Source: Paludibaculum sp. (lineage in GTDB: Bacteria; Acidobacteriota; Terriglobia; Bryobacterales; Bryobacteraceae). From it: a DNA stretch of 64,000 nt. Below, piece after piece: positions 33,828 through 42,044 of the stretch. Both the position numbers and the translations under genes were made by a program. The number at the start of each line of letters is the position of its first letter. Position 1 is the stretch's first letter. The notes beneath the pieces were generated by a model. That model was given only the letters and a program-made list of their open reading frames with translations. It was not told the DNA's origin and did not search any database. Where the stretch lies: assembly GCA_029973955.1 (NCBI GenBank), contig JARKQJ010000051.1:1-64000 (forward strand). The letters run 5' to 3'.

Positions 33828-35378
33828 ATGCTCTCCCGGCGAGCGCTGCTGCGCACGGCCGCCTCGACGGCCGCCACCCCATTCCTGCGAGCCTCCGCGA
33901 AGCGCCCGAACTTTCTCTTCGTCCTGGCCGACGATCAATCGTATCCCCATGCCGGCGCCTACGGGTGCCCCGGCATCCGCACGCCCGCCTTCGACCGCGT
34001 CGCCCGCGAAGGGGTCCTGTTCCAGAACTCCTTCTGCGCCTCGCCCTCCTGCACGCCTTCGCGCAGCGCCATTCTGACGGGCCGGCGCATGTGGCAACTG
34101 GAAGAGGCCGGACTGCTCTACGGCACCATGCCGCCGAAGTACCCGCTGGCCACGCATCTGCTGGAGGACTCCGGCTATCACGTCGGCTTCACCGGCAAGG
34201 CGTGGGCGCCGGGCGACTGGCGCGCGGCCGGCCTGAAGCGCCATCCCGTGGGCAAGGAGTACAACTCGCGCCTGCATGCCGTGAAGCCGCGGCCTGGCAT
34301 CGATCCAAGGGACTATGCGGCCAACTTTGCGGACTTCCTCGCCGCCCGTCCCGCCGATGCGCCGTTCTTCTTCTGGCTCGGCTCCACGGAGCCGCATCGC
34401 GCCTACGGCAAGGGCTCCGGCCTGGCCGCCGGACACAAGCTCGATGAGGTCCGTGTCCCCGCCTACTGGCCGGACACCCCAGAGACGCGCAGCGACATCC
34501 TCGACTACTACGCCGAGATCGAGTGGCTGGACCAGCAGCTTGGCCGAGCGCTCACTCATCTTGAGAAGGCGGGCGAACTCGACAACACCCTCATCGTGGT
34601 CACCAGCGACAACGGCATGCCCTTCCCCCGTTCCAAGGTGAACCTCTACGACCGCGGCGTGCACATGCCGCTGGCGATGCGCTGGGGCCACCGCATCCGG
34701 CCCGGGCGCACGGTGGACGACTTCGTCGAGCACACGGATTTCGCGCCGACTTTTCTCGCCGCCGCCGGCCTGGCGCCCGCGCCTGGCATGGCCGGACGCA
34801 GTCTGCTGCCGCTGCTCGATTCGACACGTTCCGGGCAGATCGAGCCGCATCGCGACGCGGCTTTCACGGGCTTCGAGCGCCATGTCATGGCCCGCCCGGA
34901 CGGCGCCACATACCCCATGCGCTCCATCCGCACGGACCACCACATCTACATCCGCAACTTCGCGCCGGAGCGCTGGCCCACCGGCGGCGATTTTCTCTCT
35001 TCCAACCGGACGCCGCACGGCGATGTCGACGCGGGCCCCATCGTGGATCACATGCTCGAACCGCAGACGCGAGAGCGGTTCCCGCGGCAATATGAACTCT
35101 GCTTTGGAAAGCGCCCGGCGGAGGAGTTCTACGACCTGCGCAGCGATCCGGACCAGGTCAACAATCTCGCCGCGAAGAACCCGCCCGAGATGGCCGCGCA
35201 TCGCCAACGGCTCGAAGCGATGCTGCGCAAGACGGGCGACCCGCGCATCGAAGGCCGCGATCCGTGGCAGAACTATATCTACTACCAGTCCGGCGGCTAC
35301 GGCGCGTCGTTCAACCGCAGCCTGCCGGAGGCCGAGAGAGCCAGGTTCCGCGAATTGCCGCGGGCCAAGCCCGAGTAG
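33828..35378 (+). CDS. Tat-exported sulfatase
   Basis: A 516-residue type I sulfatase (alkaline phosphatase superfamily). A twin-arginine signal (SRRALLRTAASTAATPF) precedes the metal-binding start FVLADDQSYPHAGAYG and the sulfatase signature CTPSR (75-79), in which Cys75 would be converted to formylglycine. Later metal and substrate motifs are visible (FFWLGSTEPHR; VTSDNGMPF). The C-terminal part EEFYDLRSDPDQVNNLA is typical of carbohydrate sulfatases. It would remove sulfate esters from glycans in the periplasm. A maturase (anSME or FGE) is not in the window. It follows the ADOP permease after 35 bp, but the functional link is unclear. Confidence 0.88.
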   Translation: MLSRRALLRTAASTAATPFLRASAKRPNFLFVLADDQSYPHAGAYGCPGIRTPAFDRVAREGVLFQNSFCASPSCTPSRSAILTGRRMWQLEEAGLLYGTMPPKYPLATHLLEDSGYHVGFTGKAWAPGDWRAAGLKRHPVGKEYNSRLHAVKPRPGIDPRDYAANFADFLAARPADAPFFFWLGSTEPHRAYGKGSGLAAGHKLDEVRVPAYWPDTPETRSDILDYYAEIEWLDQQLGRALTHLEKAGELDNTLIVVTSDNGMPFPRSKVNLYDRGVHMPLAMRWGHRIRPGRTVDDFVEHTDFAPTFLAAAGLAPAPGMAGRSLLPLLDSTRSGQIEPHRDAAFTGFERHVMARPDGATYPMRSIRTDHHIYIRNFAPERWPTGGDFLSSNRTPHGDVDAGPIVDHMLEPQTRERFPRQYELCFGKRPAEEFYDLRSDPDQVNNLAAKNPPEMAAHRQRLEAMLRKTGDPRIEGRDPWQNYIYYQSGGYGASFNRSLPEAERARFRELPRAKPE

Positions 35379-35385
35379 CCGCCGC

Positions 35386-36321
35386 TCAGCGTCCGAGGCC
35401 GCCCGCGCGGAACGGCACGCTGACGCCTACGGTGAGCGCCCCGCCGGCGTGCGTGTCTGTGCCTCGCACATAGGCCGTGTAGTTGGCGAACAGATCCACG
35501 CGGTCGAAGGAATAGGAGAGCCCGCCGCCGGCGCGCCAATGATTGTCGCGCAGCAGCCGGTCGTGTTCGGCCAAGCGCTCAGGGGTGTCGATCTCGCCCG
35601 GAAAGACCAGGCCGGACGGAGGCAGGGAACCGCTGCGCAGGCCACCATGCGTCCGCTGCCAGCCGGAGTAGCCGCGCAGCACCAGCCGGCGCTTCACGAC
35701 GTAGTTGCCTTCCACGGAAAAGTTGCTGCGGTTGTTGGGCAGGTCCAAGGAACGTTCCACAAAGGCGTAGGTGTAGCGTTCCTGCACGGTGAGGTTCTCG
35801 GCGAGTCTGTCCAGACGCTGGCCCGCGTCGAGGCCCAAGCGCACCTCCTTGAGGTTCCGGCCCAGCGTCGCCTCGCCGCGGTAGCCGTAGCTGTGGCTCG
35901 GCACGCCGGCGGAGATGAGCGGCGTGAGAGCGAAGTTGCCGTTCAGCAGGTTGTAGCGCGCCGAGAAGCCGAAGTCCTGCCAGCCCTTCTGCCAGCAGTG
36001 GCACTGATCGATCGGGAGGTACGGAAATGGCGGAGGCGGCGGATTTGAGTCGGTGTATTTGGAGAAGACAAACGGCAACCCGACCGTGAAGGAGAGGCGC
36101 TGGGTCAGCGCATAGTCGCCCTCCACAAACACGGCCATGTTCAGGCTCTGCCCGCCTTCGATCAGGGTCCCGTCGGTGAGCCGGTGCCCTGAATTCCCGA
36201 TGCGCTGATAGCTGATGGTCACCGCGCCGGAGCCGGCGGGCGGCGCCCAGGCCTGGCCCGCTGCCGTGAGACACACGACACCCAGGCACAACAACTTCGC
36301 CCGAACTACCGCGAGGCTCAT
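35386..36321 (-). CDS. exported beta-barrel-like protein
   Basis: A 311-residue protein with a signal peptide (LLCLGVVCLTAAGQAWA) and alternating amphipathic strands throughout (RLSFTVGLPFVFSKY, FGFSARYNLLNGNFALTPLI, RLVLRGYSGWQRT), ending in VSVPFRAGG. The pattern fits an outer-membrane barrel of the transporter or MetA-pathway type. The function is not recognised. A Cys-x-Cys (CHCW) near position 108 is unusual. Its ATG overlaps the stop of the upstream pseudo-receiver gene (ATGA), so the two are co-translated. It converges on the sulfatase with a 7-bp gap. Confidence 0.65.
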   Translation of the reverse strand: MSLAVVRAKLLCLGVVCLTAAGQAWAPPAGSGAVTISYQRIGNSGHRLTDGTLIEGGQSLNMAVFVEGDYALTQRLSFTVGLPFVFSKYTDSNPPPPPFPYLPIDQCHCWQKGWQDFGFSARYNLLNGNFALTPLISAGVPSHSYGYRGEATLGRNLKEVRLGLDAGQRLDRLAENLTVQERYTYAFVERSLDLPNNRSNFSVEGNYVVKRRLVLRGYSGWQRTHGGLRSGSLPPSGLVFPGEIDTPERLAEHDRLLRDNHWRAGGGLSYSFDRVDLFANYTAYVRGTDTHAGGALTVGVSVPFRAGGLGR

Positions 36322-36842
36322 ATCGACGGGTAGGCCGCCTTCGAGTGCGTCTTCCTTTGAGCTGCCAATGCCTGGTCCACCGCGTCCAGCACAGCCGGGC
36401 CCTTGGCCGGGGCCTTCAGCACCACCGGATACTCCTGCCGGCTGCGCTTCCATTCTTCCTCGGAAGGATTGGCGACGACAGGCATCAGGCTGGAGCGCTG
36501 CGGCAGCCTGCGTCTGGCGGCGGAGGCGTCGGCAATGCCCACCACCACCAGGTCCCAGCCACCCTGGCTGAGCGCACGGTCGAACTCCGCGGCGGTTGCA
36601 ACTGTCGTCGGGCGGTAGCCGTTCTTCCTGAGCACTTCTTCGATGCCGGCGCCGCGCCCCTGTGGCTGGCCCAGTAATCCGCTGTAAATCAGAATGGAGG
36701 CGGGCTTGCGGGCCAGGGGCGCGCGCTGAAATCGAGTGCCCCGGCTCACTACCAGGAACTTGTCACCGCACGCCGGCAACTCCTCTACGCACCCGAGACC
36801 AAGCAATAACGCAACGGCCCCAACCAACAGCGTCTTCCGCAT
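36318..36842 (-). CDS. exported pseudo-receiver protein
   Basis: A 174-residue protein with a signal peptide or lipoprotein-like leader (LLVGAVALLLGLGC). Residues 45-165 resemble a CheY-type receiver in pattern (SILIYSGLLGQ, a middle strand WDLVVVGIADA, then VVLKAPAKGPAVLDAVDQAL). The acidic pocket is absent and the phospho-Asp position reads Gly, so it cannot be phosphorylated in the usual way. The ATG at 36842 has AGGAGG 10 nt upstream; the in-frame ATG at 36851 is too close to that site. It lies 20 bp after the CadC-like gene and overlaps the barrel-like gene, forming a three-gene operon. A receiver fold outside the cytoplasm is unusual. Confidence 0.62.
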   Translation of the reverse strand: MRKTLLVGAVALLLGLGCVEELPACGDKFLVVSRGTRFQRAPLARKPASILIYSGLLGQPQGRGAGIEEVLRKNGYRPTTVATAAEFDRALSQGGWDLVVVGIADASAARRRLPQRSSLMPVVANPSEEEWKRSRQEYPVVLKAPAKGPAVLDAVDQALAAQRKTHSKAAYPSI

Positions 36843-36862
36843 ACGCCTCATTCCTCCTGAAC

Positions 36863-38740
36863 TCACGCACCCAAACCGACCTGCCGGACCAGTTCCTGGA
36901 AAGCCGGCTCCTGCCGGAATCCATCCCACACCCGGTCCACTTTCAGGAAGACCACGCCGGGCGAGCGATCCTCCAGCGCCAGCCGCAACTGTTCCAGCGC
37001 CTCATCCCGACGGCCCAGCCGCGCATAGCCACGGGCGAAATCGAGCGGGGAGACATAAAAACTCGCGGCCGCCCGCTCTTTCAATCCCTCGATCTCGATG
37101 GCGGCACTCAACCGCAGCATCTCGGCATAGCCGCGCTCGCCGCGGGCGGTGGCGGCCAGGCTCCGGACGCGGCCATCGTCAGCGCCGGACATCGCGTAGC
37201 CCGTGGCCACCAGGGCGATGGCCTCATCGAATCGCTTTTGCGCACGCCGTACCTCGGCCAGCCCGAAATACGACCGGTCTTCCTCCGGAAAATCCCGCAT
37301 GATCGCTTCGTAGATCGATGCCGCTTCGTCCAGCCGGCCCAGGCAAGCGAGCATGTCCGCTTCCTGCCTGCGCCAGGAAGGAGAGATCGGGTCAAGCGAC
37401 AACCCCTTCCGGATGAGGCGTAACGCACCCTCGGCATCCCCGGCCGCCCAACGCTCCATGGCATGGCCGCCTACCACTTCCACCGCCCGCGCACCCACTC
37501 CGCGGGCACTGATCTCGAACTCCCGTTCGGCGGCCTCCCAATCCCAGCGGTGAAAAAGGGCCTCGCTGGCCAGTTCCAGGTGGGGCTCCGCCAGCAAGCC
37601 GTCGAGCACCAGAGCCTGCTGCGCGTAACTTCTCACCAGCGGCCAGGCATCGGCCGGCCGCATATAGCCGTCCATCGCCGTGACGGAGTAGTTTGCCGCC
37701 AGCATGCCATAGGCCAGAGCGAATTTCGAGTCCAGCTCCGTGGCCTGGATCAGCAGTTCGCGCGCGGTGCGGTAGCCCTCTTCATCGCCCTTCTCCTGGT
37801 GGAACAGCGCCCGCTGGTAGAGTTCGGCGGCTTGTGGGTTCTGGGTAGTGTGGCGCGCCAGGCGTTGGCGGTCCGGGCCGCTCAACTTCAGCCGGATGCC
37901 GTCATCCACGATCGCCGCGGCGATCTCGTCCTGCAGCCGCCAAAGTTCGCCGGCATGGCGGTCGTAGCGCTGAGTCCAAAGCACGTTGCCGCGGCGGACA
38001 TCCACTAACTCCACGCGAACGCTCACCAGGCCGGCCTGGCGCACGACTTTGCCGCTGACCACAGCATCCACTTGCAGCTTTGCCCCCAGGGCCCGCGGCT
38101 CCGCGCCGCCCCCCTTGAACCGGCCCACGGCACTGCTCGGCCGCACAGTCAACGCCGGCACCTCGGCAACCTGCTGAATCAGACTGTCCGTCAGGCCGTC
38201 GCTCAGGTCCGCCAGCTCGGCATCGTTGGCGGCGCTTTCAAAAGGCAGGATCGCCAACACCCGGATCCCGGTGTCCCGCATCCAATAGAATCCGGCTCCC
38301 GCCGCCAGGCCGGCCGCCGCCGTGCCACAGGCGGCCAGCAGCCAGCGCCGGCTCTTTGCAGGCTCGGGCGGTTCGTCCCGCGGGATTTCAGCCGGCTCCT
38401 CTGTCCGCCAAGTCACCACCACCTCCGGCAGGAAGCGGTAGCCCCTTTTCGACAGGGTTTCGATGTACCGGGGCTGGGCAGCTTCGTCGCAAAGCGCGCT
38501 ACGAATCTGCCGGATGCACGAATTCAGCCCAGCGTCGAACTCCACCGTGACGTCGCCGCCCCACAACTCCTCCTGGATTCGCTGCCGCGTGATGAGGAGT
38601 CCGGGACTGGATGCCAGCAACGCCAGCACCCGAAACGGCTGCGGCTGCAACTTCAGCGGCAGGCCGTGTTTGCGCAGCTCACTCGTCATCAGGTCGAGTT
38701 CATATGGGCCAAACCCCAGCAAATGGGCCTGTCGACTCAT
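36863..38740 (-). CDS. CadC-like membrane regulator with TPR region
   Basis: A 625-residue protein. Residues 10-105 form an OmpR-type winged helix (LKLQPQPFRVLALLASSPG, TRQRIQEELWG, CIRQIRSAL, YIETLSKRGYRF). A linker and one membrane helix follow (RRWLLAACGTAAAGLAAGAG, about 131-150), then an extracytoplasmic TolB-like domain (IRVLAILPFES, LSDGLTDSLIQQVA) and TPR repeats to the C-terminus. The plan matches CadC/ToxR-like one-component regulators, in which the outer part senses and the inner part binds DNA. It heads the operon with the pseudo-receiver and barrel proteins, and is divergent from the PD40 gene. Confidence 0.85.
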   Translation of the reverse strand: MSRQAHLLGFGPYELDLMTSELRKHGLPLKLQPQPFRVLALLASSPGLLITRQRIQEELWGGDVTVEFDAGLNSCIRQIRSALCDEAAQPRYIETLSKRGYRFLPEVVVTWRTEEPAEIPRDEPPEPAKSRRWLLAACGTAAAGLAAGAGFYWMRDTGIRVLAILPFESAANDAELADLSDGLTDSLIQQVAEVPALTVRPSSAVGRFKGGGAEPRALGAKLQVDAVVSGKVVRQAGLVSVRVELVDVRRGNVLWTQRYDRHAGELWRLQDEIAAAIVDDGIRLKLSGPDRQRLARHTTQNPQAAELYQRALFHQEKGDEEGYRTARELLIQATELDSKFALAYGMLAANYSVTAMDGYMRPADAWPLVRSYAQQALVLDGLLAEPHLELASEALFHRWDWEAAEREFEISARGVGARAVEVVGGHAMERWAAGDAEGALRLIRKGLSLDPISPSWRRQEADMLACLGRLDEAASIYEAIMRDFPEEDRSYFGLAEVRRAQKRFDEAIALVATGYAMSGADDGRVRSLAATARGERGYAEMLRLSAAIEIEGLKERAAASFYVSPLDFARGYARLGRRDEALEQLRLALEDRSPGVVFLKVDRVWDGFRQEPAFQELVRQVGLGA

Positions 38741-38918
38741 GGCCTCACTCCAGTAACCCGTGACTTTTCAACCACTTGGACCTTCAGATAAGGCTCAGAA
38801 AGTATTCATGACGGAAATGCCCAGGTTGACCGGATACTACCACAAAACGACGCCGACGCCAATCTGGGGCATGAGCTTTCACGGTGCCGGCGCCGCCCAC
38901 CAACCAAAGGAGTACTAG

Positions 38919-39956
38919 ATGAAAACCCTTCACCGAAACGGAGCCAATCTTCTGGGAACGGCTCTTGTGGCATGCCTGATTTTGAACCCGGCGCAGGCCC
39001 AACAGGGCTCCGCCTGCGGACCGCAGACATATGGCAAGTTCACCGAATGGTCCGCACCAGTGAACTTGGGTCCGGTCGTCAACTCGGCATCGGGGGACCA
39101 GTGGCCGGCACTGTCGCCCGATGGTTTGAGTCTCTATTTCGCCTCCGGCCGGGCCGGCGGCCAAGGCGGGCAGGACCTGTGGGTCACGCGCCGGGCCAGT
39201 GCCAGCGAACCCTGGAGCGAGCCCGTCAACCTGGGCCCGGGCATCAACTCCGACACGCGCGACAACTCGCCGGTGATCAGTTCCGACGGCCACTGGCTGA
39301 TCTTCGGCAGCCGGCGCACCGAAGGCCGCTGTTTCGAGGACAGCACCAACGAGTTCTTCATCGCCCATCGCGCGGACATTCACGACGACTTCGCCTGGGA
39401 GGTCCCCATCAACTTCGGCTGCGAAGTGAACGGCCCAGGCGAGAATGCCGGCCTGGCGTTCTTCGAGGACATCGCCACGGGCACCACCACCATGTACATC
39501 GCATCCAGCCGGCCCGGCGGACCCGGCCCCTGGGATATCTGGTCCAGCACGCGCTACTTCTACGGCAACTTCTGGCCGCCGGCGATCGTGCCTGAACTCA
39601 GTTCGCTGCGCCAGGACGGCTCGCTCGCGGTGCGCCGCGACGGGTTGGAGATGATCCTCACCTACGACGCCGAGAAGGTGACGGTGAACAGCGATTTGTG
39701 GGTGGCGACGCGGGAGTCCACCTCACAGCCATGGTCCGCGCCTGTCAGACTCGGTCCTGACATCAATACCGCAGACGACGAGAACTTCCCCGCGCTTTCC
39801 TGCGATGGCACAACGCTGATCTTCGCCTCCAACCGGCCCGGCGGCATGGGCGGCGCGGACCTTTATATGTCCACCCGCACGCGGATTGAAGATCCGCCGG
39901 CCGCGGTCCCGGCAGCGAATCAGCGGAAGAGCTTGGGCGCGAACTCGTTGAGATAG
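38919..39956 (+). CDS. exported PD40 beta-propeller protein
   Basis: A 345-residue protein with a signal peptide (LLGTALVACLILNPAQAQ) followed by WD40-like PD40 repeats, for example PALSPDGLSLYFASGRAGG, SPVISSDGHWLIFGSRR and PALSCDGTTLIFASNRPGG. Such propellers bind peptides or envelope components. Four cysteines suggest disulfides. AAAGGAGTACTAG precedes the ATG, a strong ribosome site. Its 3' end overlaps the 3' end of the convergent esterase gene by 37 bp. It is divergent from the CadC-like regulator, which may control it (inference). Confidence 0.75.
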   Translation: MKTLHRNGANLLGTALVACLILNPAQAQQGSACGPQTYGKFTEWSAPVNLGPVVNSASGDQWPALSPDGLSLYFASGRAGGQGGQDLWVTRRASASEPWSEPVNLGPGINSDTRDNSPVISSDGHWLIFGSRRTEGRCFEDSTNEFFIAHRADIHDDFAWEVPINFGCEVNGPGENAGLAFFEDIATGTTTMYIASSRPGGPGPWDIWSSTRYFYGNFWPPAIVPELSSLRQDGSLAVRRDGLEMILTYDAEKVTVNSDLWVATRESTSQPWSAPVRLGPDINTADDENFPALSCDGTTLIFASNRPGGMGGADLYMSTRTRIEDPPAAVPAANQRKSLGANSLR

Positions 39957-41074
39957 TTCCGCCAGTTCACCCAGGTGTGGCCGCCGGCCGTTTCCTCATA
40001 GACCGGCTTGAAGCCGTGCTTCTCCAGCATGGCGATGGTCGCTTTCGTCGAACCGAGCAGGAAGTCATCCTTGCCGGTGGCGAACCACAGGAGCTTCAAG
40101 CCGGGCTTGAGCTTCGGGTTGTCGAGCATCGCCAGCCGCTGCTGCTCCCATTCCGGCGGAACCGCCGGGACAGGGGCGGCAGCGCCTGGAGTGGCCGGGC
40201 GGCGCATGCCAAAAACGCCGGAGCTGTAAACGCCGACGTAAGCGAACTGGTCCAGACGGGACATGGAGATATTCAGCGTCTGCATGCCGCCCATGGACAG
40301 GCCGGCAATGGCGCGGCTCCTGCGGTCCTTCAACACGCGGTAGTGCTTCTCAACGTAGGGCATCACGTCCTGGGTGAAGTCTTTGGTGTAATCGTCCATG
40401 CCGGAGATGCCGCCAGCCGTGCTGGTGTGGCCGGCGGGCATTACCACCACCATCGGCCTGGCCTTGCCCGCGGCGATGAGGTTATCCAGAATGTAGCCGG
40501 CGCGTCCAACGCTGGTCCAGGCGTCATCGTTATCGCCGGCGCCGTGGAGCAGGTAGAACACCGGGTACTTGCCCTTGCCCAACTCATAGCCCGGTGGCGT
40601 GTAGATGTGCATGCGGCGATAGCGGCCGAGCGCGGATGAAAGGTATGGGACCTCCGCCACAGCGCCGTGCGGCACCTTGCCGGCGTCCATCCACTCCGCG
40701 CCCGGCACGTAGACCATGCTCGATACGCTGGTGTTCGATTCGCTGATGACGGCGTTGCGCGGATCCACCACCGGCACGCCATCCACGACGAAGCGGTAGC
40801 GGTAGGCGCCCGGCTCCACCGGTTCGGTGGACGCTTCCCACACGCCGTTGGCGGCCTTGGTGAACTGCGGGCCGCCCTTGGGCAGATTCAGGATGTCGCC
40901 GGCGCTCAATGCCACGGTTTGCGCCTTGGGCGCGTAGATCCGGAAAGTCACCTTCCGGTCCGCCTGCACCTCGGGTGAGACCACCTGCGGAGGCTGCGCT
41001 GGCCGCTCCTGAGCGGTCAATGCCCCCGCCAGCAATCCCATCGCCAACCACTTGCGGACATGCCTTGGGCTCAT
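39920..41074 (-). CDS. exported CE1-type esterase with N-terminal CBM48-like domain
   Basis: A 384-residue exported esterase. A signal peptide (LAMGLLAGALTAQ) is followed by an E-set/CBM48-like domain (about 30-125: VTFRIYAPKAQTVALSAG, YRYRFVVDGVPVVDP) and an alpha/beta-hydrolase domain. The latter has the nucleophile elbow GLSMGG (Ser260), an oxyanion region YLLHGAGDNDDAW and a C-terminal His in GGHTWVNWR. This arrangement is found in feruloyl or acetyl xylan esterases of family CE1 and enterochelin-esterase-like proteins. It probably removes acyl groups from plant polysaccharide. It is divergent from the nitrilase gene across a 110-bp spacer with an 8-bp inverted repeat. Confidence 0.84.
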   Translation of the reverse strand: MSPRHVRKWLAMGLLAGALTAQERPAQPPQVVSPEVQADRKVTFRIYAPKAQTVALSAGDILNLPKGGPQFTKAANGVWEASTEPVEPGAYRYRFVVDGVPVVDPRNAVISESNTSVSSMVYVPGAEWMDAGKVPHGAVAEVPYLSSALGRYRRMHIYTPPGYELGKGKYPVFYLLHGAGDNDDAWTSVGRAGYILDNLIAAGKARPMVVVMPAGHTSTAGGISGMDDYTKDFTQDVMPYVEKHYRVLKDRRSRAIAGLSMGGMQTLNISMSRLDQFAYVGVYSSGVFGMRRPATPGAAAPVPAVPPEWEQQRLAMLDNPKLKPGLKLLWFATGKDDFLLGSTKATIAMLEKHGFKPVYEETAGGHTWVNWRNYLNEFAPKLFR

Positions 41075-41079
41075 GAGGA

Positions 41080-41131
41080 CTCCATGCTCTGAGATGAGAA
41101 TGCCTAGAGGATATCACCAGACGGCATGGAG
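41080..41131. promoter_or_regulatory. inverted repeat between divergent genes
   Basis: CTCCATGC (41080-41087) and GCATGGAG (41124-41131) form an 8-bp inverted repeat with a 36-nt spacer. It lies in the 110-bp region between the divergent esterase and nitrilase genes, where a shared operator could sit. It could also be chance. Confidence 0.25.
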
Positions 41132-41184
41132 CTGAGCCTCGCGCGCTCCCGCCGCCGGCGCGCCGCGATACACTTCGAGTTCGC

Positions 41185-42021
41185 ATGAAACTCGCGGTGA
41201 TTCTCATGATGCTATCCGCCATCTCCCCGGCACAGGACCGCTCCGTGCGCGTCGCGGTCTGCCAGATCTTGTGCATCGACGGCGACCGGGAGGGCAACTT
41301 CCGCCGCATCGAATACGCGCTCGAACAGGCGCGCGATGCGAAGGCGGAAATCGCCGCCTTCCCAGAATCCGTCGTCCTCGGCTGGGAGAACTCCGAAGCC
41401 CACCGACTGGCGACGCCGATCCCGGGCGCCGACAGCGACCGCATCGCGGCGCTGGCGCGCCGCTATGGCCTCATGATCTCCATCGGCCTCGACGAGAAGG
41501 ACGGCGCGCGACTCTACGATTCCGCCATCCTGGTGGACCGCACAGGAAAGCTTCTCTGGAAGCACCGCAAGCTCAACGTTCTCGCCCATTTGATGGATCC
41601 GCCCTATTCGGAGGGCGCCATCGAGGGCGTGGGGGTTGTCGAAACCGAACTTGGGCGCATCGGCCTGGTTATCTGCGCCGACACCTTCCGGGAAGAGATC
41701 TCCAAGCGCATCGAGACCCTGACGCCGGATCTGATGCTGGTGCCCTACGGCTGGGCCGCGCCGATGGACGAGTGGCCTGGCCATGCCAAGGAACTCGAAA
41801 AACTGGTGAAGGCCCGCGCCGCGCGGTGGAGGTGCCCCGTGGTGGGCACGGACCTCGTCGGCCAGATGAGCAATGGCCCGTGGAAAGGCCGGACGTACGG
41901 CGGCGCCAGCGTCGTCGTGGATTCCTCCGGCCAGTTGCTGCATCTGCTGCGCGACCGCGACGTGGAAGTGCGCACCGTTACGCTGCAACTGCCTCCGGCG
42001 CGCCCAGCCGCCGGCCGCTGA
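41185..42021 (+). CDS. exported carbon-nitrogen hydrolase (nitrilase superfamily)
   Basis: A 278-residue protein with a short signal peptide (KLAVILMMLSAISPAQ) and a nitrilase-fold domain. The catalytic triad is visible as Glu61 (AAFPES), Lys129 (KHRKLNV) and Cys164 (VICADTF). Such enzymes hydrolyse amides or nitriles; most are cytoplasmic, so the export signal is noteworthy. An alternative reading would start at a downstream codon without the signal, but no suitable ATG precedes VRVAVCQI. It is convergent with the large hydrolase at 42045. The substrate is unknown. Confidence 0.83.
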   Translation: MKLAVILMMLSAISPAQDRSVRVAVCQILCIDGDREGNFRRIEYALEQARDAKAEIAAFPESVVLGWENSEAHRLATPIPGADSDRIAALARRYGLMISIGLDEKDGARLYDSAILVDRTGKLLWKHRKLNVLAHLMDPPYSEGAIEGVGVVETELGRIGLVICADTFREEISKRIETLTPDLMLVPYGWAAPMDEWPGHAKELEKLVKARAARWRCPVVGTDLVGQMSNGPWKGRTYGGASVVVDSSGQLLHLLRDRDVEVRTVTLQLPPARPAAGR

Positions 42022-42044
42022 ACGCTAATGCTTGAGCAGCCAGG

